A stretch of DNA of 64,000 nucleotides from Aequorivita sp. CIP111184 (lineage in GTDB: Bacteria; Bacteroidota; Bacteroidia; Flavobacteriales; Flavobacteriaceae): NCBI RefSeq assembly GCF_900489465.1, contig NZ_UEFQ01000024.1, forward strand, positions 489,310 to 553,309, written 5' to 3'. The notes beneath the pieces were generated by a model that had not been told where the DNA came from, did no database searches, and was given only the letters and a program-made list of their open reading frames with translations. A program made the translations under genes and the position numbers. Position 1 is the stretch's first letter. The number at the start of each line of letters is the position of its first letter. Shown one piece after another: positions 9,306 through 17,770 of the stretch.

Positions 9306-9336
9306 TTGAAGCCTGAAACACGAAACTTGAAACAAT
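9306..9336. repeat. Short degenerate 7-nt tandem repeat
   Basis: Units CCTGAAA, CACGAAA, CTTGAAA, CAATCAA follow at 7-nt spacing in the 48-bp gap between two genes. It is a minor member of the heptamer arrays found across the window. Confidence 0.6.
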
Positions 9337-9343
9337 CAATACT

Positions 9344-10525
9344 GTGACAAAAAATTACATCCTTCTTTTACTTCTTTTTTTAAGTTTTTCGGCAAAAGCA
9401 CAGTTTGTTCCATTGTCTGAAACTTCTGAAATAAGCATTATCACAATTGGTCCAGGGGCTGAACTTTATGACAAGTTTGGGCACAGTGCGTTTCGAATTC
9501 AAGATAGTTTGAATGGGGTTGACGTGGTTTTTAATTACGGCGTTTATGATTTTGACACACCAAATTTCTATACAAAATTTGCACAAGGAAAGCTACTTTA
9601 TCAGCTAGGGGTAAGTTATTATCAACCATTTTTTCAAAGCTATGTAGCACAAAATCGTTGGATTAAAGAACAAACTTTGAACCTCAACTATACTGAAAAA
9701 CAAGCTATCTCAGATTTTCTTTGGAACAATGCCCGGCCAGAGAACAAAAAATATAAATACGATTTCTTTTTTGACAACTGTGCCACTAAAATTCGTGACG
9801 TGGTCCAAATAGTTCTTGGCGATAATCTTGAATATAATGAAGATTTTATCAAAGAAGAAGCCACATTTAGGGAACTTATTCAGCAAAACCTACAAGCAAA
9901 TTCCTGGGGAAGTTTGGGAATAGACATTGCTCTTGGCGCAGTGATAGATAGGAAGGCAAAGCCAATAGAGTATCAATTTCTTCCAGATTATGTGTATGAA
10001 GCAGCCACAACTGCAGTTATAAACAGAAATGGTTCTTCAGAAAGTTTAGTAAAAAAAACAACCGTTCTTTTTGAGAACACTCCTACCCCAGCCGAAAATA
10101 ATTTCTTGTTGAGTCCGCTGTTTATATTGGGAATATTGGGACTTTTAATTGTTGTTGTTACCTATCGTGATTACAAAAGAAATATACGAAGCCGTTATTT
10201 GGATTTATTTATTTTCTTTTTTACAGGCTTTGTTGGTTTATTTCTTTTATTGCTTTGGTTTGCTACAGACCATACAGCCACCGCGAATAACTATAATTTG
10301 CTGTGGGCATTTCCTATTTCAATTTTATTGATTTTTGCCATTTCTAAAAAACATGCTTCCATAAAACTAAAAAGATACACTGTAATGCTGTTGCTTCTTT
10401 TAGTTCTTTTAACTATTCATTGGATCACAGGAGTTCAGGTTTTTGCTATTACGCTATTGCCCCTACTAATTGCGTTGGCAGTGCGGTATGTCTATTTGGT
10501 GAACTTTATTGGGAAACAGAGATAA
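9344..10525 (+). CDS. DUF4105 family membrane protein
   Basis: A 393-residue protein with signal peptide MTKNYILLLLLFLSFSAKAQ, a ~230-residue soluble domain matching DUF4105 (IITIGPGAELYDKFGHSAFRI near the N-terminus, KYKYDFFFDNCATKIRD near residue 145), then about five membrane segments in the C-terminal third. The conserved FGHSA histidine and NCAT cysteine suggest an NlpC/P60-like catalytic pair, but that is inference. It starts at GTG, with the signal peptide beginning immediately. It may be co-transcribed with the PorV/PorQ-like gene. Confidence 0.8.
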   Translation: MTKNYILLLLLFLSFSAKAQFVPLSETSEISIITIGPGAELYDKFGHSAFRIQDSLNGVDVVFNYGVYDFDTPNFYTKFAQGKLLYQLGVSYYQPFFQSYVAQNRWIKEQTLNLNYTEKQAISDFLWNNARPENKKYKYDFFFDNCATKIRDVVQIVLGDNLEYNEDFIKEEATFRELIQQNLQANSWGSLGIDIALGAVIDRKAKPIEYQFLPDYVYEAATTAVINRNGSSESLVKKTTVLFENTPTPAENNFLLSPLFILGILGLLIVVVTYRDYKRNIRSRYLDLFIFFFTGFVGLFLLLLWFATDHTATANNYNLLWAFPISILLIFAISKKHASIKLKRYTVMLLLLLVLLTIHWITGVQVFAITLLPLLIALAVRYVYLVNFIGKQR

Positions 10526-10906
10526 CATCCCTCCCAACCTCTACTTCGACAGGCTCAGCACATCGCCTTCAAATGGAGGAGCCTGACTTGGGTTTACTAT
10601 AGAAATTGCGAAAAACATCCCTCCCCGCCGCTACTTCGTAAAGCTCGGCAGATAATCTCCTTTAAAGGTGGCTTGATTTGGATAAAAATTATACTTGTAG
10701 TTAGAAACCAAAACTGTCTTTTTTAAAGTAGAATTATATTGAAACCCTCTTTCTTACTAGGGGTTTACAAAATTTGTGAATCGGAAATTTAAGCAGGGGT
10801 AAAATTTGTAGGAAAAAAGGGCTGTTTTCCTACATTCTAATGACTTTGCTATGGCTTTGCTATGGCTTTGCTATGGAGTATCTGTGGAGTATCTATGGAT
10901 AGCTGT
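10526..10906. repeat. Gene-free stretch with dispersed repeat and 11-nt tandem repeat
   Basis: No gene is seen in these 381 bp between the convergent DUF4105 gene and the polysaccharide locus. 10543-10580 is a 38-bp sequence present identically at 56569-56606, with core GGCTCAGCACATCGCC. 10621-10680 looks like a degenerate second copy. At 10841-10898 there is a tandem array, first an 11-nt unit (GCTTTGCTATG, three copies), then a 12-nt unit (GGAGTATCTATG-like, two to three copies). Confidence 0.75.
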
Positions 10907-12298
10907 TTATTGCCCCCTAAAAAACACAATAGTACTCAAGGTTTTAATGATAATAGTAACGTCTAGAAAGAGGCTTCGGTGTTTTATATAATATAAATCA
11001 TATTGCAGTTTTTCAAGGGAATCCTCTTCGCTGGAACCATATTTGGCATTAACCTGTGCCCAACCTGTTACGCCTGGTTTTACAAGATGGCGTACTTCAT
11101 AAAAAGGTATTTTTTCTTTTAAATCCTCTACAAACTCTGGGCGTTCTGGGCGGGGGCCGATTACACTCATTTCTCCTTTTATTACATTTATAAATTGGGG
11201 GATTTCATCAAAGCGAGATTTCCTCAAAAAACGACCAAACTTTGTTACACGGGTGTCTTTTACTTTAGCAAACTGGGCTCCGTGCTTTTCTGCATTTATA
11301 ACCATACTCCGCAATTTATAAATCTTGAAGTTTTTACCATTTTTCCCAACTCTTGTTTGGCTGTAGAAAAAAGGTCCCCGGTTTGCGATTAAATTTCCTA
11401 TTAATAAAATGGGCGATAAAAGCAAGCCAAATGACAAGCCTAATAAAGAAAAAAAGAAATCTAAAATTCTATTAAAGAATAAATAGAGTTTGTTTTGGTT
11501 GCTTCTACTAAAGGGGAAATAGCGATAAAAATCTTTTTCCACGTGCTGTACTGGAATACGATGCGTCAATTCTTCATATACTTGGGTATATTCCCGAATT
11601 GGAATTCCATTTTCAAGCAGTTTTATCAATTTGTTATTTAGCTCAACGGTCATCCCCTCAGAAAGAGGCGTACCAACTACAATTTCAGATATAGTCATTT
11701 CATCTGTCAACATAGCAATATTCTCGATAGCAATAGAATCTATTTCAAGATTATTGACGATTGTGGCGTCATAGGGACCTGTATTAAAATATCCTATAAC
11801 CCTATAATTTGGATCAGACTTTTGAAGAGAGGCTACAATTGCATCTACATCTTGGGCATGGGCAATCAGGATCACTCTTTTAAAAAAACGCGGCGCTGAA
11901 ATGAGAATAATATATGCATACCTCCAAGCCAACATTGCAACGTTGATTGATAAAAAGAAATAGACAATCTGCAAACGATTTGAAGGCAGCATTGGGGTAT
12001 AAAATGGAGTAAGTAAATAAAACAGTACTGTAACAGAAGAAGTAATGATAACGTTCTTAACTACCACATCAAACTTGCTTGCTTTTTGAAGGTTATACAA
12101 TTCAAAAATAGTGGCAAAAACAGTGAGATAGACTGCTAAAACTATAGACCAAACCCAGTGTTCAGAATTGATTTTGAAATAGTCAAAATTAAAAATAATA
12201 CTTACTACATATAGCACTGATAAAACGCAAACAATATCCAGGATACGAAGCAGTATCTTTCGTTCTGATATATCAAAATGGATGTTGTTTTTGGACAT
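10907..12298 (-). CDS. Undecaprenyl-phosphate sugar phosphotransferase (WbaP/WcaJ-like)
   Basis: Initiating enzyme: transfers a sugar 1-phosphate to undecaprenyl phosphate. The first ~300 residues hold about four membrane helices and a CoA-binding-like Rossmann domain. A further hydrophobic segment and the catalytic bacterial sugar transferase domain follow (KIYKLRSM, TRVTKFGRFLRKSRFDEIPQ, IGPRPERPEF, KPGVTGWAQV). I start at ATG 12298 (MSKNNIHFD), giving 463 residues. The longer frame to 12346 would translate the TTGTCGG heptamer array. It is the last gene of the minus-strand locus. Which sugar is transferred cannot be told. Confidence 0.92.
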   Translation of the reverse strand: MSKNNIHFDISERKILLRILDIVCVLSVLYVVSIIFNFDYFKINSEHWVWSIVLAVYLTVFATIFELYNLQKASKFDVVVKNVIITSSVTVLFYLLTPFYTPMLPSNRLQIVYFFLSINVAMLAWRYAYIILISAPRFFKRVILIAHAQDVDAIVASLQKSDPNYRVIGYFNTGPYDATIVNNLEIDSIAIENIAMLTDEMTISEIVVGTPLSEGMTVELNNKLIKLLENGIPIREYTQVYEELTHRIPVQHVEKDFYRYFPFSRSNQNKLYLFFNRILDFFFSLLGLSFGLLLSPILLIGNLIANRGPFFYSQTRVGKNGKNFKIYKLRSMVINAEKHGAQFAKVKDTRVTKFGRFLRKSRFDEIPQFINVIKGEMSVIGPRPERPEFVEDLKEKIPFYEVRHLVKPGVTGWAQVNAKYGSSEEDSLEKLQYDLYYIKHRSLFLDVTIIIKTLSTIVFFRGQ

Positions 12299-12305
12299 TT
12301 TGGGT

Positions 12306-12333
12306 TTGTCGGTTGTCGGTTGTCGGTTGTCGG
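12306..12333. repeat. Perfect heptamer array (TTGTCGG)x4
   Basis: Four exact TTGTCGG units directly between the start of the sugar transferase (12298) and the stop of a four-helix-bundle gene (12334). It is the left flank of that small gene. Extended ORF calls through it give artefactual DNRQPTTDK residues. Confidence 0.9.
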
Positions 12334-12696
12334 TTAAGTTTTCCAATTTTTTTCAACATACAAAATAAAAGCAAATATTTTCGCTCCTAAATCATCATAT
12401 TTTATAATTAGTTCGGGGACTTCTGGAATATCGTATAGTCTTTGAATCGTTTCCAACTGCCCTTTACATTCCAGTAAAGAAGCATTCGAATAAGTTAAGA
12501 ATTTAATAAAATCTTGTTTATAGCTTCTTCTACCATAGCCCTCAATAATATTATCCTTAACACTCTTTGAAGATCTTCTCACCTGACTCCCCTGCTCATA
12601 TAATTCAAACTTTGGCATTTTTAGGGAAGCATGATGTACTTCGATGGAATACTGAAAAGCTAAATTATAAATATCAAGATCCTTGTAACTTTTCAT
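12334..12696 (-). CDS. Four-helix-bundle protein, S23/Avd-like (copy A)
   Basis: A 120-residue protein of the 23S rRNA intervening-sequence protein-like family (four helix bundle): a short YKDLDIYNLAFQ start, then SQVRRSSKSVKDNIIEGYGRR, matching the family's conserved N-I-x-E-G segment, and a helical rest (KFLTYSNASLLECKGQLETI). I start at ATG 12696; the longer frame to 12780 would read through heptamer DNA. It lies inside the sugar locus but has no obvious glycan role. Heptamer arrays sit on both sides. Family relatives are known as IVS-encoded proteins and as DGR accessory proteins, but no reverse transcriptase is present. Confidence 0.85.
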   Translation of the reverse strand: MKSYKDLDIYNLAFQYSIEVHHASLKMPKFELYEQGSQVRRSSKSVKDNIIEGYGRRSYKQDFIKFLTYSNASLLECKGQLETIQRLYDIPEVPELIIKYDDLGAKIFAFILYVEKNWKT

Positions 12697-12700
12697 AATG

Positions 12701-12783
12701 TTATCGGTTGTCTGTTGCCGATTATTTGTTTTAGGCTGTTGAATCTGTGTTTTCTTTAACTGACAACTCACAACTGACAACAG
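12701..12783. repeat. Heptamer-type repeats, right flank of four-helix-bundle copy A
   Basis: Two patches: 12701-12720 (TATCGGT, TGTCTGT, TGCCGAT at 7-nt steps) and 12759-12783 (ACTGACA, ACTCACA, ACTGACA). The second is the reverse complement of the TGTCAGT/TTGTCGG style on the other flank. Confidence 0.75.
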
Positions 12784-12806
12784 TTTAATTCAAATTTACT
12801 GAAATT

Positions 12807-13829
12807 TCAATCGCCTAAAAGCTTAATCCAACTATGTTTTATTTTTTGCCAATCAAACTCTTCCATTTTAATCCGGGCATTTTTAGTGATATCTTGTGCT
12901 TTTATGGGATTTGCACACAAATCATCAATTGCATTCACAAAAGCTTCTGGATTGTTTGGAGGAACCAAAATACCGTCAACCTCATTTTCAATCAAAAAAG
13001 GGAGACCACCAACATTTGTTGAAATTACTGGCAACCCCAACGCCATGGCTTCCATTACGCTTACAGGCATATTGTCAAAATTAGTGGTATTTATAAAAAT
13101 ATCAAACTCTTTGGAAAGGGCTATCCATGCCTCTTTTTGCAACATCCCGGTAAAGCGTATGGGAAGGTTTGATTCCTTTGTCACTTTTTTACATTGTTCT
13201 AACGAGCCATCTTTGTCTGGACCAACCATACAAAGGGAAACATCCATTTTTCTTTGTTTTAGTATTTCTACGATTTCCAGTGCCAACAACGGATGGTATA
13301 TTTCTGAAAAGGAGCGCACCCACAACAATTTGGGAGTAATCGTTTCCCTATGTTTAAAAGAATAATTTTCTATTTCAATGGCATTGGGTATATAGGTTAT
13401 ATTGTGAATACCTGCTTCCTTAAATTGCTGCATCATATATTTTGAAGGTGCCACATTTGTGAATGCCTTTCCAAAAAGTTGATTGCTCAAACCTTTACTG
13501 TTTTTCAATCGACTAGGCAGATTACCACCATGTAATATTGGAATGTAAGGTAGCTTGAAAAGCCTGCATAACATAGCAACAATCACAGCATAGTAATAAT
13601 TTTGGGTACTATAAGTATCAATCAATACAAGCTTAACACTATTTCTATATTTAATAGTTTTTAAAACCATATCGAGCATCCGAAATAGTTTATTTTTTTT
13701 TGATGATCCAGATATAACCGTATAACCTTCCGCTTGCAGTTTAACTGACAGGGAATCTATAGCAGCTGGAGGTTTTCCGTGAACCGCTAGTTTATTTCCT
13801 ATGTAGAGCAGGCTTTTTCTTGGGCGCAT
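12807..13829 (-). CDS. Glycosyltransferase family 4 (GT-B)
   Basis: A 340-residue GT-B transferase. The C-terminal half has the nucleotide-sugar site: a retaining GT4 motif with two glutamates around MPVSVMEAMALGLPVISTNVGG and the usual INTTNFDN lead-in. The N-terminal acceptor domain shows DTYSTQNYYYAVIVAMLC. Its first 38 bp overlap the 3' end of the O-antigen ligase-like gene, so the two are tightly coupled. Donor and acceptor are unknown. It may act late in the pathway because its gene is near the end of the transcript. Confidence 0.88.
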   Translation of the reverse strand: MRPRKSLLYIGNKLAVHGKPPAAIDSLSVKLQAEGYTVISGSSKKNKLFRMLDMVLKTIKYRNSVKLVLIDTYSTQNYYYAVIVAMLCRLFKLPYIPILHGGNLPSRLKNSKGLSNQLFGKAFTNVAPSKYMMQQFKEAGIHNITYIPNAIEIENYSFKHRETITPKLLWVRSFSEIYHPLLALEIVEILKQRKMDVSLCMVGPDKDGSLEQCKKVTKESNLPIRFTGMLQKEAWIALSKEFDIFINTTNFDNMPVSVMEAMALGLPVISTNVGGLPFLIENEVDGILVPPNNPEAFVNAIDDLCANPIKAQDITKNARIKMEEFDWQKIKHSWIKLLGD

Positions 13830-15090
13830 AATCTATATTCAATAAGCATAAGGCATATATAAAGGCTGGGGCGGCTATACGCATGGAAGTTGTAACTATT
13901 GTAAGTCCCCAAAAAATAAGAAATGGATAAAAATAGATATTTTTCGTGCCATTCATCTTTGTAACAAGTGGGGCGAATATAAGCACTAATAAAGCAAGAA
14001 TGCCAAACGAACCATGCTCAGAAAGCATACGGGAAATTTCATTATGGGATGCAGATGAAATCCCTTCTTCTCTAAATTGAAACTTACCTTGACCAACGCC
14101 AATACCAAATACAGGGTTCGTCTTAAATGCATCAAATTCAACCTCCAATAGATCAACTCGTCCAGTGGTAACATCATCTTTTTCCCTACCTAACGCATCT
14201 TCATTTGCATAGCGATTGCCTATAAGTCCGCCCGTTTGGATGATTGTATAGCTCCATACTAGTAGAGCTACTCCAATGACAACCAACACTTTTACAGAAA
14301 TTTTAGCCTTAGTTTTTAAACTTGTGCTGAAGTATAATATAAAAATGAAAGCCAGGCACATGATAACTGACACCAAAACTCCACCTCGAGAGAAAGTAAG
14401 CAATGCCCTATAGGCCATACATATCATTAGAAACATCATAGTCCAATGAACAAGCATATTCTTATAGGGAATAAGAAGCCGTGAAAATAAGATAAAAACA
14501 CCTAACCCTAATACTGTTGCTACTTGATTTGGACCATACCCGCCCGATAATGCTGAATTGGAAGCGGTTCCAGTTACCATTTCTTGGACGTTGGGTGTAT
14601 ATAAAGTAATATAAACAACCATGCTTATTATAGGATAAACAATATAGTCAAGAAGCTTTAGCAAATCCTGTAAATAAATATTTCTACCATAACAAAATAT
14701 TGCCGCAAAAGTTAAGCATAATGGTCCGCTTAAATTAAATAGCACCGCAGTTCTAAAATTAGCATCATAACTTATAGCGTCAAAGGACACCAAAACTCCA
14801 GGTAACAATAGGAACAAATAGATTACATAAGGGAATGCATTTTTCTTAAAACCTAGATAAATTATTCCCAACAGCATAAAAAAGATGACTGCATATTTAC
14901 CTGTTTCATAAAAAATAAAAGCCTTGGTCATCCTTAAAAAAACCTCCGCTCCTGTTATATAAGCTGCAGCTAAAAGCACATATTGACCTTTGTCTTTTTT
15001 AATAAGTATTAAGTAAATAAAATAAACAAAGACAACAAAGAGATAAACCAACATCAAAGAGCGGCTCAGGTAGGCCAAAAAACCAATCAA
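13792..15090 (-). CDS. O-antigen ligase/polymerase family protein (Wzy/WaaL-like)
   Basis: A 432-residue integral membrane protein with about eleven hydrophobic helices. The Wzy_C-type signature is in the large periplasmic loop (GRVDLLEVEFDAFKTNPVFG, then IGVGQGKFQFR, SASHNEISRMLSEHG); the H-N-E and nearby arginine are the usual functional residues. It could polymerise repeat units (Wzy) or ligate the glycan to lipid A-core (WaaL), and sequence alone does not separate these. It is the only such gene in the window. Confidence 0.85.
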   Translation of the reverse strand: MIGFLAYLSRSLMLVYLFVVFVYFIYLILIKKDKGQYVLLAAAYITGAEVFLRMTKAFIFYETGKYAVIFFMLLGIIYLGFKKNAFPYVIYLFLLLPGVLVSFDAISYDANFRTAVLFNLSGPLCLTFAAIFCYGRNIYLQDLLKLLDYIVYPIISMVVYITLYTPNVQEMVTGTASNSALSGGYGPNQVATVLGLGVFILFSRLLIPYKNMLVHWTMMFLMICMAYRALLTFSRGGVLVSVIMCLAFIFILYFSTSLKTKAKISVKVLVVIGVALLVWSYTIIQTGGLIGNRYANEDALGREKDDVTTGRVDLLEVEFDAFKTNPVFGIGVGQGKFQFREEGISSASHNEISRMLSEHGSFGILALLVLIFAPLVTKMNGTKNIYFYPFLIFWGLTIVTTSMRIAAPAFIYALCLLNIDYAPKKKPALHRK

Positions 15091-15148
15091 AATATGAATG
15101 ATTATGGCAGAAAGGGGGTTAATATTTTGGAATATCTTGGACTTGATT

Positions 15149-16282
15149 TTAAAGGGCGTTGGTTAAAGAATCTATTATTTTTAGTTTTATCTTTTCCCCA
15201 TAAGCTGAAAAAGTAAATTTTGAGGCTACAAGATAGCAATCTGAAGCTTTCTTTTTTAAGTCTGTTTGAGATTCTGATAAAGCTAGTAGTAGTATTTCTT
15301 TTAGGCGAGATTCGTTAATAGGGTTTAAAAGAAACCCGTTGTCATCGCTAACGTACTGCCCAATGCTGGAAACATCAGAGACAATAGGAATACAGCCATA
15401 ATTCATTGCCTCTGCTATTACCTTTGGAAAACCTTCGGAATCACTGGGTAACAAAATGAATTGTGATTTTTTATAAACTTTAAAAACTTTTTTTCGTTCC
15501 AAAAAACCATGAAACACTGCAGGGAGTCCAAAAGAATCACACTGCTTTTTATAGAGATCCATCTTTTCTCCATCACCTATAAAATGGATGGTTTTTATCT
15601 TTTCTAAATTTGTTAACGCGCCAAACGCTTCAATAATACGCTGCACACCCTTGGCATCTTCCAACCTGCCCACAAAGCAAAAGGTATGGGGAGGTTCAAA
15701 TGATTTTCTTTGGGTAATATGCAGACCCTCTTCCCGCTCATCTGCTGTAAGGCAAGGATTCTCAAAAGTGAGACATTGCTGGGGCTGTTTCGGCCAACGG
15801 CCGTTGATTGTTACCTTTCGTTTTTGGTTTTTCAACATCCAACGTTGTAGCGCATAGCCTAAGGGAGGATTTTCTTGGTTCCAATTCCCTGCATATTTAT
15901 ACCAGCCTTTTTTATTGCTGAAAAGTGTAAGATAGGGTATCAAAAACACCCCAATGCCAGTAGGCGTTCGCAATTGGAAGAAATCTACTTGTTTCAGTAT
16001 TTTTCGTACTGTATTTAAGATTGTGGGAATATTTCTTATAATCTTTAGCTTCGCCCCTATCCCTTTTCCGCCGACTGGCATTAAGGCAACAAATTTTATG
16101 TTTTTGGAAGTATAGGGCAAAGAACTTGGCGGAGGTGTGCCGGGATGTAAAAAGGCAATATGGTATATTTCCTCAAAATCCTGCGCCAAATGATTGATTT
16201 CACTAACCGTCGGTCCCCAACCTACGATGGTGCCATCGGTCTGCTTGTAGTGTTCGGTATGGGAGATTATTGCGAGTTTCAT
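15149..16282 (-). CDS. Glycosyltransferase family 4 (GT-B)
   Basis: A 377-residue GT4 protein. The C-terminal half carries FCFVGRLEDAKGVQRIIEAF, IHFIGDGEKMDLY, and the two-glutamate donor motif in SDSEGFPKVIAEAMNYG. The N-terminal domain is shorter and less typical and contains FFQLRTPTGIGVFLIPYL and a WYKYAGNW segment. It is 58 bp from the ligase/polymerase gene. A heptamer array (GTGAGTC units) begins five bases upstream of its start codon, in the place of a leader. Confidence 0.87.
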   Translation of the reverse strand: MKLAIISHTEHYKQTDGTIVGWGPTVSEINHLAQDFEEIYHIAFLHPGTPPPSSLPYTSKNIKFVALMPVGGKGIGAKLKIIRNIPTILNTVRKILKQVDFFQLRTPTGIGVFLIPYLTLFSNKKGWYKYAGNWNQENPPLGYALQRWMLKNQKRKVTINGRWPKQPQQCLTFENPCLTADEREEGLHITQRKSFEPPHTFCFVGRLEDAKGVQRIIEAFGALTNLEKIKTIHFIGDGEKMDLYKKQCDSFGLPAVFHGFLERKKVFKVYKKSQFILLPSDSEGFPKVIAEAMNYGCIPIVSDVSSIGQYVSDDNGFLLNPINESRLKEILLLALSESQTDLKKKASDCYLVASKFTFSAYGEKIKLKIIDSLTNAL

Positions 16283-16286
16283 TTTT

Positions 16287-16320
16287 GTCGTGAGTCGTGA
16301 GTCGTGAGTCGTGAGTCGTT
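16287..16320. repeat. Heptamer array (GTCGTGA)x4
   Basis: Four perfect GTCGTGA units plus a partial one, directly upstream of the glycosyltransferase start at 16282. No four-helix-bundle gene adjoins this array, so it is a solitary member of the family. Confidence 0.9.
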
Positions 16321-16380
16321 TATGCTGTAAAATTAAATTATCATATTTCCTTTTAAGCTTTTTTGATTATTATTATTTTT

Positions 16381-17466
16381 TTATCTCAAAACATCCAAAT
16401 ATAAGCCTATAACCTTCTCCCAAGTAAAATCCTTCGACCAATTTTTTGCCTTGTGGGAATAGGTGCCGTAATTATTTAAAATTTCTTCCAAGGCCTCGGT
16501 GAACTGCTTTGCGTCTTTATTATTTATCAATTTACCAGAGGTTCCGTCCTTTATTGCATCTTCTATTCCGCAGCCCAAGGAACCGATTGCCGGAATTCCC
16601 AAGGCATTTGCTTCCAAAATAGCTATACCAAAACCTTCGGCATCACCTGTCTGTGTAGTTTCGCTTAACATTACGAACACGTCGGCTTGTTGGAGCAATT
16701 TTATTTTCTCTTCTTCGGAAATTTTTCCGAAAAATACTACAGCATTTTCAACCCCTAAATGCAAAGCTAACCTCTCCAATCTTTCTTTATCAGTAGGAAT
16801 GCCAACCATGTGGTATTTTAGGTCGGGGTATTTTCTTAAAAGCAACGGTAAAGCATTAATTACATTATGTTGCCCTTTTCGTTGGGTAAGGTTGCCCACG
16901 GTTATCAAAACTGGCACTGGATTTTTTTTACTTTGTATAGTAGAAGGTAGTTCCATTTCAAAACCATTAGGGACTACTTCAATATTTTTTAAGGCGAGAC
17001 GGGAAACTAAAGACTTCGTATAATTACTTACCGCAATGACTTTATCAAAGTGTTTTAATGACATATCTGTAAGTTTTCGAAGTACTTTATTAGGCAATCG
17101 CACTTCACTTCCGTGAATGATGGCTATAAATTCCTTTTTAAAGAAAAAAGTGAGAAAAGCTCCTAGCCACAGCGAAAACTTGCCAGAACATATTAGGATT
17201 TCAGATTTACTGGTCAAGGAAAAGGCAGTGTTGATGCGTTTTAAATAACTAAATAGAATAATTTTCTTTCTTGGAATTCGAATTACCTCAAAAGGCAAAC
17301 TTTTATCAAAATCCCTTTCCTCCTCTCCCCTTCCTGAACGAGTATCGCAAACCAATTGTACCTTAAAACCATTAGCCTGTAGTCCTTTCGCCAAATTATA
17401 GGCGTGGTTTCCTATACCGCCAGGCTGGGGAGGGAATTCAGAGGCTAGTATTAGGGTTTTGGTCAT
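16381..17466 (-). CDS. Glycosyltransferase family 4 (GT-B)
   Basis: A 361-residue GT4 protein with both halves clear: the N-terminal loop ASEFPPQPGGIGNHAYNLA, and the C-terminal LITVGNLTQRKGQHNVINAL and GDAEGFGIAILEANALG donor motif. I start at ATG 17466 (MTKTLILASEF). The frame stays open to 17646 but the extra 60 residues are translated from a heptamer array and a CACAAAG repeat, so they are not protein. Glycan linkage is unknown. Confidence 0.88.
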   Translation of the reverse strand: MTKTLILASEFPPQPGGIGNHAYNLAKGLQANGFKVQLVCDTRSGRGEEERDFDKSLPFEVIRIPRKKIILFSYLKRINTAFSLTSKSEILICSGKFSLWLGAFLTFFFKKEFIAIIHGSEVRLPNKVLRKLTDMSLKHFDKVIAVSNYTKSLVSRLALKNIEVVPNGFEMELPSTIQSKKNPVPVLITVGNLTQRKGQHNVINALPLLLRKYPDLKYHMVGIPTDKERLERLALHLGVENAVVFFGKISEEEKIKLLQQADVFVMLSETTQTGDAEGFGIAILEANALGIPAIGSLGCGIEDAIKDGTSGKLINNKDAKQFTEALEEILNNYGTYSHKAKNWSKDFTWEKVIGLYLDVLR

Positions 17467-17490
17467 TGTTGGTAGTGGGTTGTCAGTTGT

Positions 17491-17527
17491 TAGTTGATGG
17501 TTGATGGTTGATGGTTGATGGTTGTCT
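17491..17527. repeat. Heptamer array (GTTGATG)x4
   Basis: Four perfect GTTGATG units with degenerate neighbours (GTTAGTT on the left), 25 bp upstream of the glycosyltransferase start at 17466. Confidence 0.9.
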
Positions 17528-17731
17528 CCACCTTCGCTAAAGCTTCGGTGGACTCGGGTTGTGGATTGTTGGTTTTTTTTCTTAGTGAACTTTGTGACTT
17601 CTTTGTGTACTTTGTGGTTATCCAGTGTTGAATGTTCAATGTTCAATTTTCAATGTTCAAAACTAATAAATTACAAATTGCAACAGACAACCTTCGTCCA
17701 CTGAAGCTTTTTCAGTCTAGGTGGAGACAAC
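17521..17731. repeat. MITE-like unit: imperfect inverted repeat around repeat-rich DNA
   Basis: The left arm 17521-17553 and right arm 17696-17731 begin and end with an exact 12-bp inverted repeat (GTTGTCTCCACC / GGTGGAGACAAC), and the inner 14 bp of the arms match at 13 positions. Each arm also folds on itself. Between them lie a solitary CACAAAG-type repeat (17581-17621) and a heptamer patch (17626-17663, TGTTCAA units). No gene is carried. A transposon origin is inference. Confidence 0.6.
17581..17621. repeat. Solitary CACAAAG-type repeat
   Basis: Same family as the blocks flanking the GxxExxY gene (minus strand reads AACCACAAAGTACACAAAG, then AAGTCACAAAGTTCACTAAG), but no GxxExxY gene is present here. 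Confidence 0.8.
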
Positions 17732-17741
17732 CGAGAACTGA

Positions 17742-17770
17742 GAATCACGATTCACGTCTCACGATTCACA
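17742..17770. repeat. Heptamer patch at a glycosyltransferase 3' end
   Basis: Units ACGATTC, ACGTCTC, ACGATTC follow at 7-nt steps. The stop codon of the GT2 gene (17766-17768) lies inside the last unit. Confidence 0.7.

Noticed and set aside
12299..12346. N-terminal extension of the sugar transferase (MENLTDNRQPTTDKP)
   Set aside because: It is a translation of the TTGTCGG array; ATG 12298 gives the normal start.
12334..12696. Diversity-generating retroelement with Avd-like protein
   Set aside because: The family can include DGR accessory proteins, but there is no reverse transcriptase, template repeat or variable repeat in the window.
12697..12780. 28-residue N-terminal extension of four-helix-bundle copy A
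   Set aside because: The residues come from heptamer units, and the family starts at MKSYKDLD.
17467..17646. 60-residue N-terminal extension of the GT4 gene at 16381
   Set aside because: It is a translation of the GTTGATG array and a CACAAAG repeat; the glycosyltransferase motif begins at MTKTLILASEF.
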